A stretch of 64,000 nucleotides of DNA from Chitinophaga sp. YR573 (GTDB lineage Bacteria; Bacteroidota; Bacteroidia; Chitinophagales; Chitinophagaceae). The stretch spans positions 327,199-391,198 of the forward strand of contig NZ_FOJF01000001.1 in assembly GCF_900110995.1 (NCBI RefSeq), written 5' to 3'. The notes beneath the pieces are model-generated. The model was not told the origin of the DNA and did no database searches. It worked only from the letters and a program-made list of their open reading frames with translations. Numbering within the stretch: position 1 is the stretch's first letter; every line of letters starts with the position of its first letter. The position numbers were made by a program, and so were the translations under genes. Shown one piece after another: positions 7,768 through 15,972 of the stretch.

Positions 7768-9168
7768 TTAATAACCCAAAATCTTTAACATGCTCTGGGC
7801 GGTCTGTTCCTTGGCATACAGCCAGTCTTTCAGTTGCCCATTCTTGTCATATCCTACAATTACGTGTTTCGGTGATGGGATCAGGCAGTGTTTAATACCG
7901 CCATAACCGCTCAGCTGGTCCTGGTAAGCACCTGTATGGAAGAATCCTATATACAGTGGCTCTTCATGTCCCTGCTGCTTGGGTAAAAACACCGCGTTGA
8001 TATGTTCTTCTGATGTATAGAAGTCATACCCGTCACAGGTTAACCCACCCAGATGGACCTCCTGGTATTCCTGGTCCCATTTATTAATGGGCAACATCAG
8101 GAACTTCTCTCCGATGCCCCAGGTATCCGGTAAAGTAGTGATAAACGAACTGTCTATCATATACCAGATCTCTCTGTCGTTCTGCATCTTTTCTCCAACC
8201 ACACTATATATTACCGCACCGCTTTCGCCTACGGTAAAGGAACCGAACTCTGTATAAATATCAGGTACCGGCACCTTGTTCTTCTTACACATGCTTTTGA
8301 TGTTGGCTACAATCTCGTTTACGATATAATTGTAATCATAATCAAAACCAAGGGAGTGTTTAATAGGGAATCCACCACCAACATTTATACTATCCAGCTC
8401 CGGACAAATCTTCTTCAGCTGGCAGTAAAGGTTGATCACCCTGTTAAACTGGCTCCAATAATAGATATCATCTTTGATACCTTTATTCATAAAGAAGTGA
8501 AGCATTTTCAGCTCGAACTTCTCGTTGCCTTTGATCTTGTCCACATAAAACTCCAGTACATCACGGGAAGGAACGCCAAGACGGGAAGTATAAAAATCAA
8601 AGCTAGGTTCTTCTTCGGCTGCGATACGCAAACCGAGTTTTACCTTTTCTTTTGACCGGACAAACTTCTTATAGTCATCCAGTTCTTCCCTGTTATCCAG
8701 TACCGGAATTACATTCTTAAACCCACTGTTGATCAATTTTGCAATTGCGCGGGTGTAAGGTTTTGTCTTGTAACCGTTACAAATAACCTTCGTCTCTTTA
8801 TTGATCTTCTTACGCTCATATAACTTATTGATAATATCAATGTCATATGCAAAGGATGTTTCAATATGAACACCATGTTTAAGCGTCTCCTCCATTATAA
8901 AGGAGAAGTGTGAACTCTTGGTACAATAGCAGTAATAATAATTGCCTTCGTACTTGTTCTTCTTAATTGCATCCTGGAACATCTTCTTGGCCTTATTTAC
9001 CTGCATCCCGATCTTTGGGAGGTAAGTAAGCTTGAAAGGTGTGCCGTACTTGTCAATCAAAGCCTTGATATTCAAATCATTGAATTCAAGGTAGTTGTTC
9101 TTAACATCAAATCCTTCCTGCGGAAACTCAAAGGTTTGATTAACGAGATCTGTGTAGGTGCTGTTCAT
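7768..9168 (-). CDS. speA: PLP-dependent decarboxylase, probably arginine decarboxylase
   Basis: A 466-residue fold-type III (alanine racemase/ornithine decarboxylase-like) PLP enzyme. The N-terminal TIM barrel carries the PLP lysine region YYYCYCTKSSHFSF, the glycine-rich phosphate site NVGGGFPIKHSLG and the LRIAAEEEPSF segment; the C-terminal beta domain holds LTCDGYDFYTSEE and GAYQDQLSGYGG. The overall form matches the Bacteroidetes proteins usually called arginine decarboxylase, which make agmatine for polyamine synthesis. Diaminopimelate, ornithine and carboxynorspermidine decarboxylases share the fold, so substrate is inferred. It is longer than LysA (about 420) and shorter than SpeA of E. 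coli (about 660). A good promoter lies about 110 nt upstream, implying a long leader. Confidence 0.75.
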   Translation of the reverse strand: MNSTYTDLVNQTFEFPQEGFDVKNNYLEFNDLNIKALIDKYGTPFKLTYLPKIGMQVNKAKKMFQDAIKKNKYEGNYYYCYCTKSSHFSFIMEETLKHGVHIETSFAYDIDIINKLYERKKINKETKVICNGYKTKPYTRAIAKLINSGFKNVIPVLDNREELDDYKKFVRSKEKVKLGLRIAAEEEPSFDFYTSRLGVPSRDVLEFYVDKIKGNEKFELKMLHFFMNKGIKDDIYYWSQFNRVINLYCQLKKICPELDSINVGGGFPIKHSLGFDYDYNYIVNEIVANIKSMCKKNKVPVPDIYTEFGSFTVGESGAVIYSVVGEKMQNDREIWYMIDSSFITTLPDTWGIGEKFLMLPINKWDQEYQEVHLGGLTCDGYDFYTSEEHINAVFLPKQQGHEEPLYIGFFHTGAYQDQLSGYGGIKHCLIPSPKHVIVGYDKNGQLKDWLYAKEQTAQSMLKILGY

Positions 9169-9275
9169 TTAAAACCCGGGAAAAATTTTAGGATTAGAAA
9201 AAGCAATCACAACCCTCGCTGGAAAACTCCTGGTTTACACACCTACGTCAGTTCGGAACCCAGCAAAATTGGTTG

Positions 9276-9310
9276 CAAAGCTAAATATTTTGTCCTATTG
9301 ACGGGACAAA
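9276..9310 (-). promoter_or_regulatory. predicted promoter of the decarboxylase gene with inverted repeat
   Basis: On the minus strand TTTG (9307-9310), 23 nt, TAGCTTTG (9276-9283). An 8-bp inverted repeat, TTTTGTCC at 9288-9295 and GGACAAAA at 9304-9311, overlaps the -33 element and could be an operator. Confidence 0.45.
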
Positions 9311-9395
9311 AATTTCTACTTTTTTTTAAACGGTTAGATATTAGCTTAAATTACTCCATATCAATACATTAAGGACTTTTACACATCGTTAATTT

Positions 9396-10019
9396 CTATA
9401 ATTTAAGTAGCTCCAGACTGCGTCTTCCCTCACAGAAAATAAGGTCGAGGATACTCAGATTTGGCAGGAAACCCACTCTTTCCTGGAAAACCTGGGTATA
9501 AACAGGACCATTACCGGCTTCGGACGGGGACATAGTATCTCTTAAATCCGTAATCCCTGTTTCCGGGTCCTTATTATATGCATCTGTAAAAGCTACCGGG
9601 TGACTCAAACCAATCACATTATTTGCCCATTCGAAACATGCCATGTTCCAGTCGAGCAGAAACTCAGCAGGCTGTTCATATAATTTCCCCAATGACTCTT
9701 CATGATATTCGAACCAGGGAGAACGACGGTAAGCAGATACCAAAGTCTTCCAATGTTGTCCCTGCCATTTTTCTTCATTACTGATTCTCACATCCTTCAT
9801 CACCGTCCGCTGGTTTTTTCCTCTTGCCAGGGGAACACTCAAAAGAATGCGTCCGTTTGGTCCGGCGATATAACAGCGATTACGAAAACTCAACTTCTGA
9901 TAGTGTTCATATCTTTCTATCAATAATATATCAAGGTTGATTAAAGTTTTATAATAGGTAAGATTAGGAAAGTATTGAGATTCAATTAGTAATGTTGATT
10001 TTGTAGTATCAACTGCCAT
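9396..10019 (-). CDS. WbqC-like family protein
   Basis: A 207-residue soluble protein of the WbqC-like family, recognised by the N-terminal LLIESQYFPNLTYYK, the YEHYQKLSFRNRCYIAGPNG region, the basic LSVPLARGKNQ segment and the SAYRRSPWFEYHEE motif. WbqC proteins occur in some O-antigen clusters, but a biochemical activity is not established as far as I know. In Bacteroidetes the gene is commonly found alone, or near signal peptidase genes, outside polysaccharide clusters, and here no glycosyltransferase is nearby. It ends in RRSLELLKL. The upstream region contains a near-perfect palindrome at 10086-10113. Confidence 0.8.
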   Translation of the reverse strand: MAVDTTKSTLLIESQYFPNLTYYKTLINLDILLIERYEHYQKLSFRNRCYIAGPNGRILLSVPLARGKNQRTVMKDVRISNEEKWQGQHWKTLVSAYRRSPWFEYHEESLGKLYEQPAEFLLDWNMACFEWANNVIGLSHPVAFTDAYNKDPETGITDLRDTMSPSEAGNGPVYTQVFQERVGFLPNLSILDLIFCEGRRSLELLKL

Positions 10020-10085
10020 ATCGTCTAAATTTAGTGGTTACTATGTAAATACCTGCGTTCTGAATGATTGTATCAGTTATGATTA

Positions 10086-10113
10086 ATTACTTAACAATTA
10101 ATTGTAAGTAATT
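10086..10113. promoter_or_regulatory. near-perfect 28-bp palindrome, possible operator
   Basis: AATTACTT, one unpaired A, then ACAATTAATTGT, then AAGTAATT. It lies 67 nt upstream of the WbqC-like gene and 280 nt upstream of the LEA-2 gene. A repressor site is a guess based on symmetry. Confidence 0.4.
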
Positions 10114-10335
10114 GTAAAACAATTCATAGAACAATTAAAAAGATGCTATTCTCTTTAGCAATTCGTGTTATAAAGTAAAAAGATAAGCAGCCGCAAATTT
10201 ACTAAACTATTTAGTACCTTTTTTGTTCATTTTCAATGGGTTTCTTACTTAAAGTAAAATGCTAAGCAGAGGGTATGTATCTCAGCAGTAATACACCAGA
10301 CGTGGTTAAAACTTTCATAATTCCCCCATCCTCTT

Positions 10336-10366
10336 TTTGAGATCTATTTACTTTCATGTAGGTTTG
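10336..10366 (+). promoter_or_regulatory. predicted promoter of the LEA-2 lipoprotein gene
   Basis: Exact match to the Bacteroidetes consensus: TTTG (10336-10339), 19 nt, TAGGTTTG (10359-10366), giving a leader of about 20 nt. Confidence 0.6.
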
Positions 10367-10392
10367 AGAAAATATCACTTAGATCATTTGTC

Positions 10393-10848
10393 ATGAAATA
10401 TATCAGACTGAGCATTTTCATTTTGGCTATCTGGGGAATGGCCGCCTCCTGCGAAAAAGTGAAAGACCTCGAATTTGTGAGAGTAGCAGGATTTAAAGTA
10501 GGCAACCTCGGCTTTTCAAAAAGTATCGTTGAGATGACCTTGTCTTATTACAACCCCAACAATTTTAACCTGAAACTCAAAGATGCCAACTTTGATCTTT
10601 TCTTCGACGATACCCAGGTAGGTCATTCTGTTCAGGACACGATGATCTATATTCCGGCAAAAGACACTTTTTACTTCCCGGTAAAACTGGAGATCAATAT
10701 GGAGAATGTGTTCAAAAATGCCCTTGGCGCTCTCATGAATAAAGAGGTAACCATTAAGGCAACGGGAAATTGTAAGGTGGGCAAAGGAGGGGTGTTTTTG
10801 CCTTTCCCTATAAAATGTGAGACGAAACAACCATTGAACTTCTTCTGA
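10393..10848 (+). CDS. LEA type 2 (WHy-domain-like) lipoprotein
   Basis: A 151-residue lipoprotein. The signal peptide ends in a lipobox (GMAASC, C20). The remaining about 130 residues form a single immunoglobulin-like beta sandwich with the features of LEA-2/WHy proteins: VEMTLSYYNPNNFNLKLKD, where the aromatic-N-P-N turn is the family hallmark, and alternating hydrophobic strands to the end. Plant members act in desiccation stress; in Bacteroidetes the role is unknown. Membrane-anchored location in the periplasm or outer membrane is predicted. It is monocistronic, with a strong promoter and a bidirectional terminator shared with the convergent M23 gene. Confidence 0.75.
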   Translation: MKYIRLSIFILAIWGMAASCEKVKDLEFVRVAGFKVGNLGFSKSIVEMTLSYYNPNNFNLKLKDANFDLFFDDTQVGHSVQDTMIYIPAKDTFYFPVKLEINMENVFKNALGALMNKEVTIKATGNCKVGKGGVFLPFPIKCETKQPLNFF

Positions 10849-10892
10849 TAAAAAGTATAAAATTCAAAGATTTTTATCTGACAGACATATAT

Positions 10893-10931
10893 AAAAAAAT
10901 CCCCCTGGTCTAGAATCAGGGGGATTTTTTT
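10893..10931. terminator. bidirectional intrinsic terminator
   Basis: A 15-bp A/T-flanked stem (AAAAAAATCCCCCTG) with a 9-nt loop lies between convergent genes and has T runs in both directions. Confidence 0.9.
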
Positions 10932-10941
10932 ATTCAGCTCA

Positions 10942-11484
10942 TTACCATTTTGGCTTCCGCACATTACCATAACCACCACCTGCAGGTCTGTCTTCAAAAT
11001 GCAAATGTGGCCCGGTTACGTTACCCGTAGCTCCCACTTTTCCCAATTGCTGTCCGGCAGTTACCTTAGTACCTGTGCTTACAGAACGGGAGGATAAATG
11101 GCAGTAAACATAATCACGACCATTTGCACGCAGGCCGATCCAGTTACCATAAGCCCCTCCATTGGAGTTGGACCATACAATAGTGCCGGCCAGTACAGCA
11201 ACCACCGGTTTGCCACTTGGGGCTGCATAATCATCTCCTGTATGGAATCCCGCAGCGTACCGGGGATCTTTCACACCATAAGGATAAGTGACTTTGTAAC
11301 CAGGTACAGGGGAGGCAATTTTTGCCGCAGCAGCAACATCCAGTGCTGCAATTTCCTCAGTTGACTCGATTTTCTTTTCTGGCTCCTGTTTAGCAGCTAA
11401 CTCAGTTTTTGAGCAGGATACCAGTGCAGTAAAACATACTGCCATTCCCAGGATGGGAATCATCTTGAATTGGGTGTTTTTCAT
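10942..11484 (-). CDS. M23 family metallopeptidase lipoprotein
   Basis: A 180-residue envelope protein predicted to cut peptidoglycan cross-bridges or stem peptides. The lipobox TALVSC puts the acylated residue at C24, followed by a charged linker rich in E, K and A. The LytM/lysostaphin domain runs from about 60 to 170: H81 and D85 (HTGDD) and the H160-L-H162 pair (GPHLHFED) are the zinc ligands, and H129 (YVYCHL) is the usual catalytic histidine. All key residues are present, so activity is likely. ATG at 11484 is preferred to a TTG one codon upstream. No coiled coil or SH3 domain is present. Confidence 0.85.
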   Translation of the reverse strand: MKNTQFKMIPILGMAVCFTALVSCSKTELAAKQEPEKKIESTEEIAALDVAAAAKIASPVPGYKVTYPYGVKDPRYAAGFHTGDDYAAPSGKPVVAVLAGTIVWSNSNGGAYGNWIGLRANGRDYVYCHLSSRSVSTGTKVTAGQQLGKVGATGNVTGPHLHFEDRPAGGGYGNVRKPKW

Positions 11485-11667
11485 CAATACACGTTTATGG
11501 TTAAAAAAAATCTTCTAAAATGACAAGGATGTCATGGAGATAGGTTTTCGCATGGTTAAAGCGGTTAATATGGTTATTCAATTGAGGGTATAAAAATATA
11601 GGTTAACCAAAAATAATAAATAACTATAATATAACAGATAAAAATATATGGCTAGATAAGCATAAAA

Positions 11668-11697
11668 AAAGTGTCCCGTGGCTACGGGACACTTTTA
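11668..11697 (-). terminator. intrinsic terminator of the HMA protein gene
   Basis: A 13-bp perfect stem with the 4-nt loop GGCT, followed by seven T on the minus strand. Confidence 0.9.
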
Positions 11698-11713
11698 CCT
11701 ATTAAAGCGTTGA

Positions 11714-12088
11714 TTAGTGCTTTTTCTTGTCTTCTCCACCGCCATCTTCCGGCTTCTTACAGCAGGTTGGTAACTTGGCATAAGACTCTTCGTTTGCCTT
11801 TATGTTATCAGCATCATACCCTGCATTTGCAATAGCTGTTTTCACATTCTCGATGTTGGTACGGTCGCTGAAAAACTTCACGGTAGTGATACCATGTTTG
11901 TAATCCACCTTGGAAGAAGCAACGCCCTCTTCTGTTAACAGATACCTTTCAATACGACTTTTACACTGTTCGCATTGCACAGTTGGGGTACTGATCTTTG
12001 CAGTTACCATAGTACCCTTTTTTGCCTGGGCCATAGTAACACCTACACCCACAAATAATAATACCATTACAAGTTTGATGATACGCAT
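11714..12088 (-). CDS. exported heavy-metal-associated (HMA) domain protein
   Basis: A 124-residue protein with a signal peptide (MRIIKLVMVLLFVGVGVTMA) and one HMA fold at about 27-95. The metal site is C39-E-Q-C42 (VQCEQCKSRIE), followed by the usual VKFFSDRTNIENVKTAIANA second half. A C109-C110 pair and a tail rich in G, E, D, K and H (ending KKKH) could add metal binding. Location in the periplasm, unlike cytoplasmic CopZ, suggests metal sensing, scavenging or delivery. No copper ATPase or efflux gene is nearby. Copper is the likeliest ligand for a CxxC HMA domain, but this is not shown. Confidence 0.8.
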   Translation of the reverse strand: MRIIKLVMVLLFVGVGVTMAQAKKGTMVTAKISTPTVQCEQCKSRIERYLLTEEGVASSKVDYKHGITTVKFFSDRTNIENVKTAIANAGYDADNIKANEESYAKLPTCCKKPEDGGGEDKKKH

Positions 12089-12155
12089 AACTTACTTTTT
12101 GTAATTCTAATATAATAAATACCTTTCAATTGATAATCTCCTTTATGAAGAACGG

Positions 12156-12800
12156 TTACACCGTCTGTAAATTCCATTTATCCGGAGCGCTTCTCCAGGC
12201 TTCCAGTGTAGCCAGCTCTGATTCAGAAACTACCCCTTTTTCTACTGCCAGTTCGATCAGTGCACTGTAATTGCTGAGTGAATAGAAAGTTACGCCCGCT
12301 GCTTCAAATGCTTTTACGGCTACATCAAATCCATAGTTAAAGATGGATACCATTCCCACTACTTCCCCACCTGCTGCCCTGATAGCTGCTACAGCTTCCA
12401 GGCTGCTCTTACCGGTAGAGATCAGATCTTCCACTACAACAACAGGCTGGCCTGGCTGTAATACCCCTTCAATCAGGTTTCCCATGCCATGCTCTTTTGC
12501 CTTTGCACGCACATAGATAAAAGGCAGCTTCAGCTGATCTGCCACCAGGGCACCCAAAGGAATACCACCCGTAGCCACCCCTGCAATCACTGCGGCATCC
12601 GGGAATGTTTCAAATACCACATTGCACAACTCAGACTTTACATAGTCACGCACATACGGGAATGACAATATCTTACGGTTATCGCAATAAATAGGCGATT
12701 TCCACCCGGAAGCCCAGGTAAAAGGTTCTGCCGGACGCAGCTTTACTGCCTGTATCTGAAGTAGCTTCTCTGCTATCTGTTTTTCGCTGATCTTACTCAT
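12156..12800 (-). CDS. pyrE: orotate phosphoribosyltransferase
   Basis: Cytoplasmic enzyme that joins orotate to PRPP to give OMP in de novo pyrimidine synthesis. The 214-residue protein has the substrate loop region FTWASGWKSPIYCDNRK, the AGVATGGIPLGALVAD turn and the PRPP motif VVVVEDLISTGKSS, all in family order and spacing. ATG at 12800 is chosen over an in-frame TTG at 12809 because the -7 box TACTTTTG (12807-12814, minus strand) overlaps the TTG; the ATG then lies only 6 nt after the box, so the message may be leaderless. It is transcribed divergently from a Nudix gene. Confidence 0.93.
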   Translation of the reverse strand: MSKISEKQIAEKLLQIQAVKLRPAEPFTWASGWKSPIYCDNRKILSFPYVRDYVKSELCNVVFETFPDAAVIAGVATGGIPLGALVADQLKLPFIYVRAKAKEHGMGNLIEGVLQPGQPVVVVEDLISTGKSSLEAVAAIRAAGGEVVGMVSIFNYGFDVAVKAFEAAGVTFYSLSNYSALIELAVEKGVVSESELATLEAWRSAPDKWNLQTV

Positions 12801-12806
12801 AGAAGA

Positions 12807-12814
12807 CAAAAGTA
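12807..12814 (-). promoter_or_regulatory. -7 box of pyrE
   Basis: TACTTTTG on the minus strand, exact TAnnTTTG, 6 nt before the ATG. No clear -33 TTTG is seen 17-23 nt upstream. Confidence 0.4.
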
Positions 12815-12818
12815 CTTA

Positions 12819-12851
12819 TTTCGGAATTATCTTTTATCCTCTGTAATTTTG
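12819..12851 (+). promoter_or_regulatory. predicted promoter of the Nudix gene
   Basis: TTTC (12819-12822), 21 nt, TAATTTTG (12844-12851). Only 4 nt separate the box from the ATG, so transcription probably starts at or next to the start codon. Confidence 0.5.
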
Positions 12852-12855
12852 CAGC

Positions 12856-13482
12856 ATGCAAAAAGACTCAATAATATATCTTAACGAAAGGCCATTGATT
12901 ATAGTGCCTACCCACCAGGCTATTCCCAATAAATATAAAGACGCCGTATTATATACCCTGCCGGATCAGCATACTGTAGAAAGTACCCTCCAGGCACTGG
13001 AAACCGGTAAACTGCCGGCCGCCATTTTCATCAATCCGGATACAGATGCCATGCTGGAAACAGTGAAGGGCTATTTTAATATATTAGTAGCTGCCGGTGG
13101 TTTAATCACCAACCAGGAAGAAGAGATATTGCTGATGTTCCGTCGTGGCAAATGGGACCTTCCCAAAGGAAAACAGGATGAAGGGGAAAACCTGGAAGCA
13201 TGTGCCTTACGTGAAGTAGAAGAAGAAACTGGTTTACATAGCGTCACCCTGGAACATAAAATCACCGAAACCTTACATTTTTATACCTACAAGGAAAAGA
13301 AAATCCTGAAGCATACATACTGGTATAAAATGAAGTTTACCGGAACAGAGCTCACCATCCCGCAGATAGAAGAAGATATTGTTGATATTCAATGGGTAAA
13401 ACCGGAACATCTGAGTAAGTACCTGAAATTCTCTTACCAGAATATTACTGATGTATTTGAGAAGGATGGATATCCTGTATAA
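12856..13482 (+). CDS. Nudix hydrolase
   Basis: A 208-residue protein. The Nudix box is complete at 105-127 (GKQDEGENLEACALREVEEE begins it): G, five residues, E111, seven residues, R119-E120-x-x-E123-E124-x-G126-L127, so magnesium binding and hydrolysis of a nucleoside diphosphate linked to X are expected. About 75 residues precede the Nudix domain and have no recognised motif; this two-part layout is common in Bacteroidetes Nudix proteins. Substrate cannot be predicted. The gene shares a 55-bp divergent promoter region with pyrE, which may only reflect compact packing. Confidence 0.88.
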   Translation: MQKDSIIYLNERPLIIVPTHQAIPNKYKDAVLYTLPDQHTVESTLQALETGKLPAAIFINPDTDAMLETVKGYFNILVAAGGLITNQEEEILLMFRRGKWDLPKGKQDEGENLEACALREVEEETGLHSVTLEHKITETLHFYTYKEKKILKHTYWYKMKFTGTELTIPQIEEDIVDIQWVKPEHLSKYLKFSYQNITDVFEKDGYPV

Positions 13483-13490
13483 ATAACTGG

Positions 13491-13514
13491 TAACGGAGAT
13501 ACTGGTCTCCGTTA
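13491..13514. terminator. hairpin between convergent Nudix and thioesterase genes
   Basis: A 9-bp perfect stem (TAACGGAGA) with a 6-nt loop, followed on the + strand by TTCTTTT. It reaches 3 nt into the thioesterase stop codon. Confidence 0.7.
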
Positions 13515-13946
13515 TTCTTTTATATCTCTTATGGCTACTGTAAGCCGGCTGATACAAACCAGTTTGTTATGTTCATCGGAGATACGGATATCCCATACGT
13601 GGGTAGTAGATCCTATATGCAAGGGCCGGGCAATAGCATGTACATAACCGTCCTTCACTCCTTTTATGTGGTTGGCATTAATATCCAGGCCCACACAGAT
13701 CTGTTTTGTGGTATCAATAATCAGCCATGAACCCACACTGCCTACTGTTTCTGCCAATGCAGCCGAAGCCCCGCCATGCAATAACCCATATGGCTGACGG
13801 GTAAGGTTATTTACCGGCATGATCATACGCAGGTAATCAGGTCCTATTTCCGTAAACTCCATACCCAGTGCTTCGGACATGGTATTTTTACGACCGTCAT
13901 TGAGTTGGTCCAGGGAAACATTCAGCGAGTGCCAGATTGGTTTCAT
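13512..13946 (-). CDS. hotdog-fold thioesterase (PaaI/MenI-like)
   Basis: A 144-residue acyl-CoA thioesterase-like protein. The hotdog signature is PYGLLHGGASAALAETVGS, with the conserved HGG and a downstream acidic residue (E) in the helix, followed by GLDINANHIKGVKDG, where the N-H motif is typical of the 4-hydroxybenzoyl-CoA/MenI branch. Substrates could be DHNA-CoA or phenylacetyl-type thioesters. The start at 13946 overlaps the coaD stop by 4 nt (ATGA), indicating translational coupling in the DUF3822-rsmD-coaD operon; the frame is open further upstream but lies entirely inside coaD. Confidence 0.85.
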   Translation of the reverse strand: MKPIWHSLNVSLDQLNDGRKNTMSEALGMEFTEIGPDYLRMIMPVNNLTRQPYGLLHGGASAALAETVGSVGSWLIIDTTKQICVGLDINANHIKGVKDGYVHAIARPLHIGSTTHVWDIRISDEHNKLVCISRLTVAIRDIKE

Positions 13947-14419
13947 ATTGTTGATTTGATGCTGTTTAACACTTTCTCTGGTAGTAACTGGGACGCATCC
14001 CCTCCGTAACGCAGCACATCCCGTACCAGTGAAGACGCAATAGTAGAATATTTTGGGGTACAACTTAAAAAAATTGTTTCAACCTTGCTATCCATCATGC
14101 GGTTCACGTCAGCAATCGCTTTCTCGTATTCAAAATCTGCAATACCCCGGATACCCCTTAATATAAAGCGGGCGTTGATCTGTTTGCAGAAGTTGATGGT
14201 GAGTCCTTCGTAGGTAACCACCTTTACTTTAGGCGTATGACTGTAAATATCTTTAATCCACTGGATGCGTTGCTCTATGGGGAACATAGGTGTTTTGGTA
14301 GAATTGGTACCAATGCCTACAACCAGTTCGTCGAATAAATCCAGTGCGCGGTCTATTACATCTGTGTGTCCCAGTGTAATAGGGTCAAATGTGCCGGGAA
14401 ATAAACAAATACGTTCCAT
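13943..14419 (-). CDS. coaD: phosphopantetheine adenylyltransferase
   Basis: Fourth step of coenzyme A synthesis: transfers AMP from ATP to 4'-phosphopantetheine. The 158 residues match the family length. The nucleotidyltransferase motif is FPGTFDPITLGHTDVIDRA (T/HxGH type), and the second conserved region is ARFILRGIRGIADFEYEKAI; SSLVRDVLRYGGD lies near the C-terminus. It starts one nucleotide after the rsmD stop and its own stop overlaps the next start. The last enzyme of the pathway, coaE, lies 20 kb away in this window. Confidence 0.95.
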   Translation of the reverse strand: MERICLFPGTFDPITLGHTDVIDRALDLFDELVVGIGTNSTKTPMFPIEQRIQWIKDIYSHTPKVKVVTYEGLTINFCKQINARFILRGIRGIADFEYEKAIADVNRMMDSKVETIFLSCTPKYSTIASSLVRDVLRYGGDASQLLPEKVLNSIKSTI

Positions 14420-14420
14420 A

Positions 14421-14972
14421 TTATTTCTTCAGTTCTTCCCTGTTGATGAAAATAGAAAAGATAGTTGAGCCATAGTTACGCTCACTGCGGTAATAAGAAT
14501 GTTTCTTAAAATCCATGTTCCGGGTATGTTCTATAACGAACCATCCTTCCGGGGGTAACAGTTCCCGCTCAAAAACAAGCTGCGGTACTTTGTCCAGTGT
14601 TGGCATTCCGTAAGGCGGATCTGCAAAGATGAAGTCAAATTTCTCTGTACACTGTCCCAGGTAGCTGAACACATCCATTTTTTGCACCTTAATCCGGAAA
14701 TCCATTTCGGCAGCAGTCTTTTTAATAAACTCTGCCATGTTTGCATCTTTCTCTACAGCGGTGATATCTGTAGCGCCTCTGGAAGCCAGTTCATAACTGA
14801 TACTTCCGGTACCGGCGAAAAGGTCCAGTATTTTAAGAGAGGGAATATCAAGATTATTTTCGATGATATTGAATACTCCTTCTTTGGCAAGATCTGTAGT
14901 CGGGCGGGTATGCGGCATATTAGCCGGTGGCTGAAAGCGCAATCCTCCTTTATCTCCTGCTATTATACGCAT
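14421..14972 (-). CDS. rsmD: 16S rRNA (guanine-966-N2) methyltransferase
   Basis: A 183-residue SAM-dependent Rossmann methyltransferase. The SAM site is ILDLFAGTGSISYELASRGA and the catalytic motif IV is FDFIFADPPYGMP (DPPY, as in N2/N6 amino-group methyltransferases). The MRIIAGDKGGLRF start and the RPTTDLAKEGVFNI segment are RsmD hallmarks. It modifies G966 of 16S rRNA during 30S assembly. Its first 10 nt overlap the end of the DUF3822 gene, and coaD follows after 1 nt; the rsmD-coaD order is widespread in bacteria. Confidence 0.94.
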   Translation of the reverse strand: MRIIAGDKGGLRFQPPANMPHTRPTTDLAKEGVFNIIENNLDIPSLKILDLFAGTGSISYELASRGATDITAVEKDANMAEFIKKTAAEMDFRIKVQKMDVFSYLGQCTEKFDFIFADPPYGMPTLDKVPQLVFERELLPPEGWFVIEHTRNMDFKKHSYYRSERNYGSTIFSIFINREELKK

Positions 14973-15838
14973 AATGCGAGTGCATATAAATTGTTGAAAT
15001 AATAAGCGGGGATCTCCTGCATTTTATTGATGTAGCCAAAACCGGGCAGGCGCTGCATCCATTCCACCTTGGGAATGAAACGGTGTAATTCTTCGTAGAT
15101 CTGGGAATCTGCGGTAACAGCCCCTCCTACTTTTACCCTGGCGTATTGCTCATTTAACCCGGTTTGACGCAGGGCGTTGATCAGATGATATACTACATCC
15201 AGACCATTCTGACAGGCAATTTCCTGCTGCGACAGCAGTTGTCCCAGCTTATATACAGTGAGTGTAAACTTATGTTGCTGAATATCGATAAAGGCTACGC
15301 CGTTAATATCGCGGTAGTCGTTATCGAAAGAGTATGATTTCAGTAAGGCGGTGTTAACGTGTAATGTATTGTCGGTAGCAAATTCCTTACGCAGATAACC
15401 CAGCAGGTCTTTATCTACAGCGTAGATATTTACCATCTGCTGTTCCTGCATGATGTCTGCCAGGATAACTTCCTGTGTTTTTTCCGGGTAGATCAGTTCC
15501 AGGTAATCCTTTTTCAGAGAAGGATTGTAATGCTTTGCAGGCACGATAGTCGTATCTCCTCCGTCGAAAGCCAGGTATACTGCTTTGAAATGTGTAAATA
15601 ACAGTTTGTCGGCATCAAATACCTGCTCTATCATCTCCAGTTCTGCCGTCGCTCCTTTCTGCGTCTGAAACCGGTAAGATTTCAGCGCCATGAACTTTTT
15701 GGCAACCGGATTATAGACTACGTAACTGAAAACTCCCTTCCCTGTAAGTACCAGTAACTGGCAGGTGGTAAGATCTGTTTCCAGTAAAGAAGCATCATCC
15801 ACGGCAAAGGCAGGATGTATGTTATATGTAACAGACAT
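14963..15838 (-). CDS. DUF3822 family protein
   Basis: A 291-residue cytoplasmic protein of the Bacteroidetes-specific DUF3822 family, usually found directly upstream of rsmD as here. The sequence has the look of a degenerate actin/hexokinase-like ATPase: two similar alpha/beta halves (LLVLTGKGVFSYVVYN near 30, NGVAFIDIQQHKFTLTVYK near 178) and a DGGDTTIVP segment. This fold guess is inference. No catalytic residues are known. Its function may relate to ribosome or CoA metabolism through its neighbours, but that is not demonstrated. Confidence 0.8.
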   Translation of the reverse strand: MSVTYNIHPAFAVDDASLLETDLTTCQLLVLTGKGVFSYVVYNPVAKKFMALKSYRFQTQKGATAELEMIEQVFDADKLLFTHFKAVYLAFDGGDTTIVPAKHYNPSLKKDYLELIYPEKTQEVILADIMQEQQMVNIYAVDKDLLGYLRKEFATDNTLHVNTALLKSYSFDNDYRDINGVAFIDIQQHKFTLTVYKLGQLLSQQEIACQNGLDVVYHLINALRQTGLNEQYARVKVGGAVTADSQIYEELHRFIPKVEWMQRLPGFGYINKMQEIPAYYFNNLYALALCV

Positions 15839-15972
15839 TATTAATACATTAGATATGGCACAATAATAACTAAAAATAGTGACTTTGGGGCGAGTCCCTT
15901 GTTATTCCGGCCGTTACAGGGTATTTTACCTGTAAAGGAGTCGATTCTTATACCTGTTTGTCCCCCTATCCT

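Larger units (their letters stand above)
10020..10392. other. divergent intergenic region
   Basis: A 373-bp A+T-rich region between divergent genes. It holds a palindrome at 10086-10113 and the promoter of the LEA-2 gene at 10336-10366. No coding sequence is seen. Confidence 0.6.
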
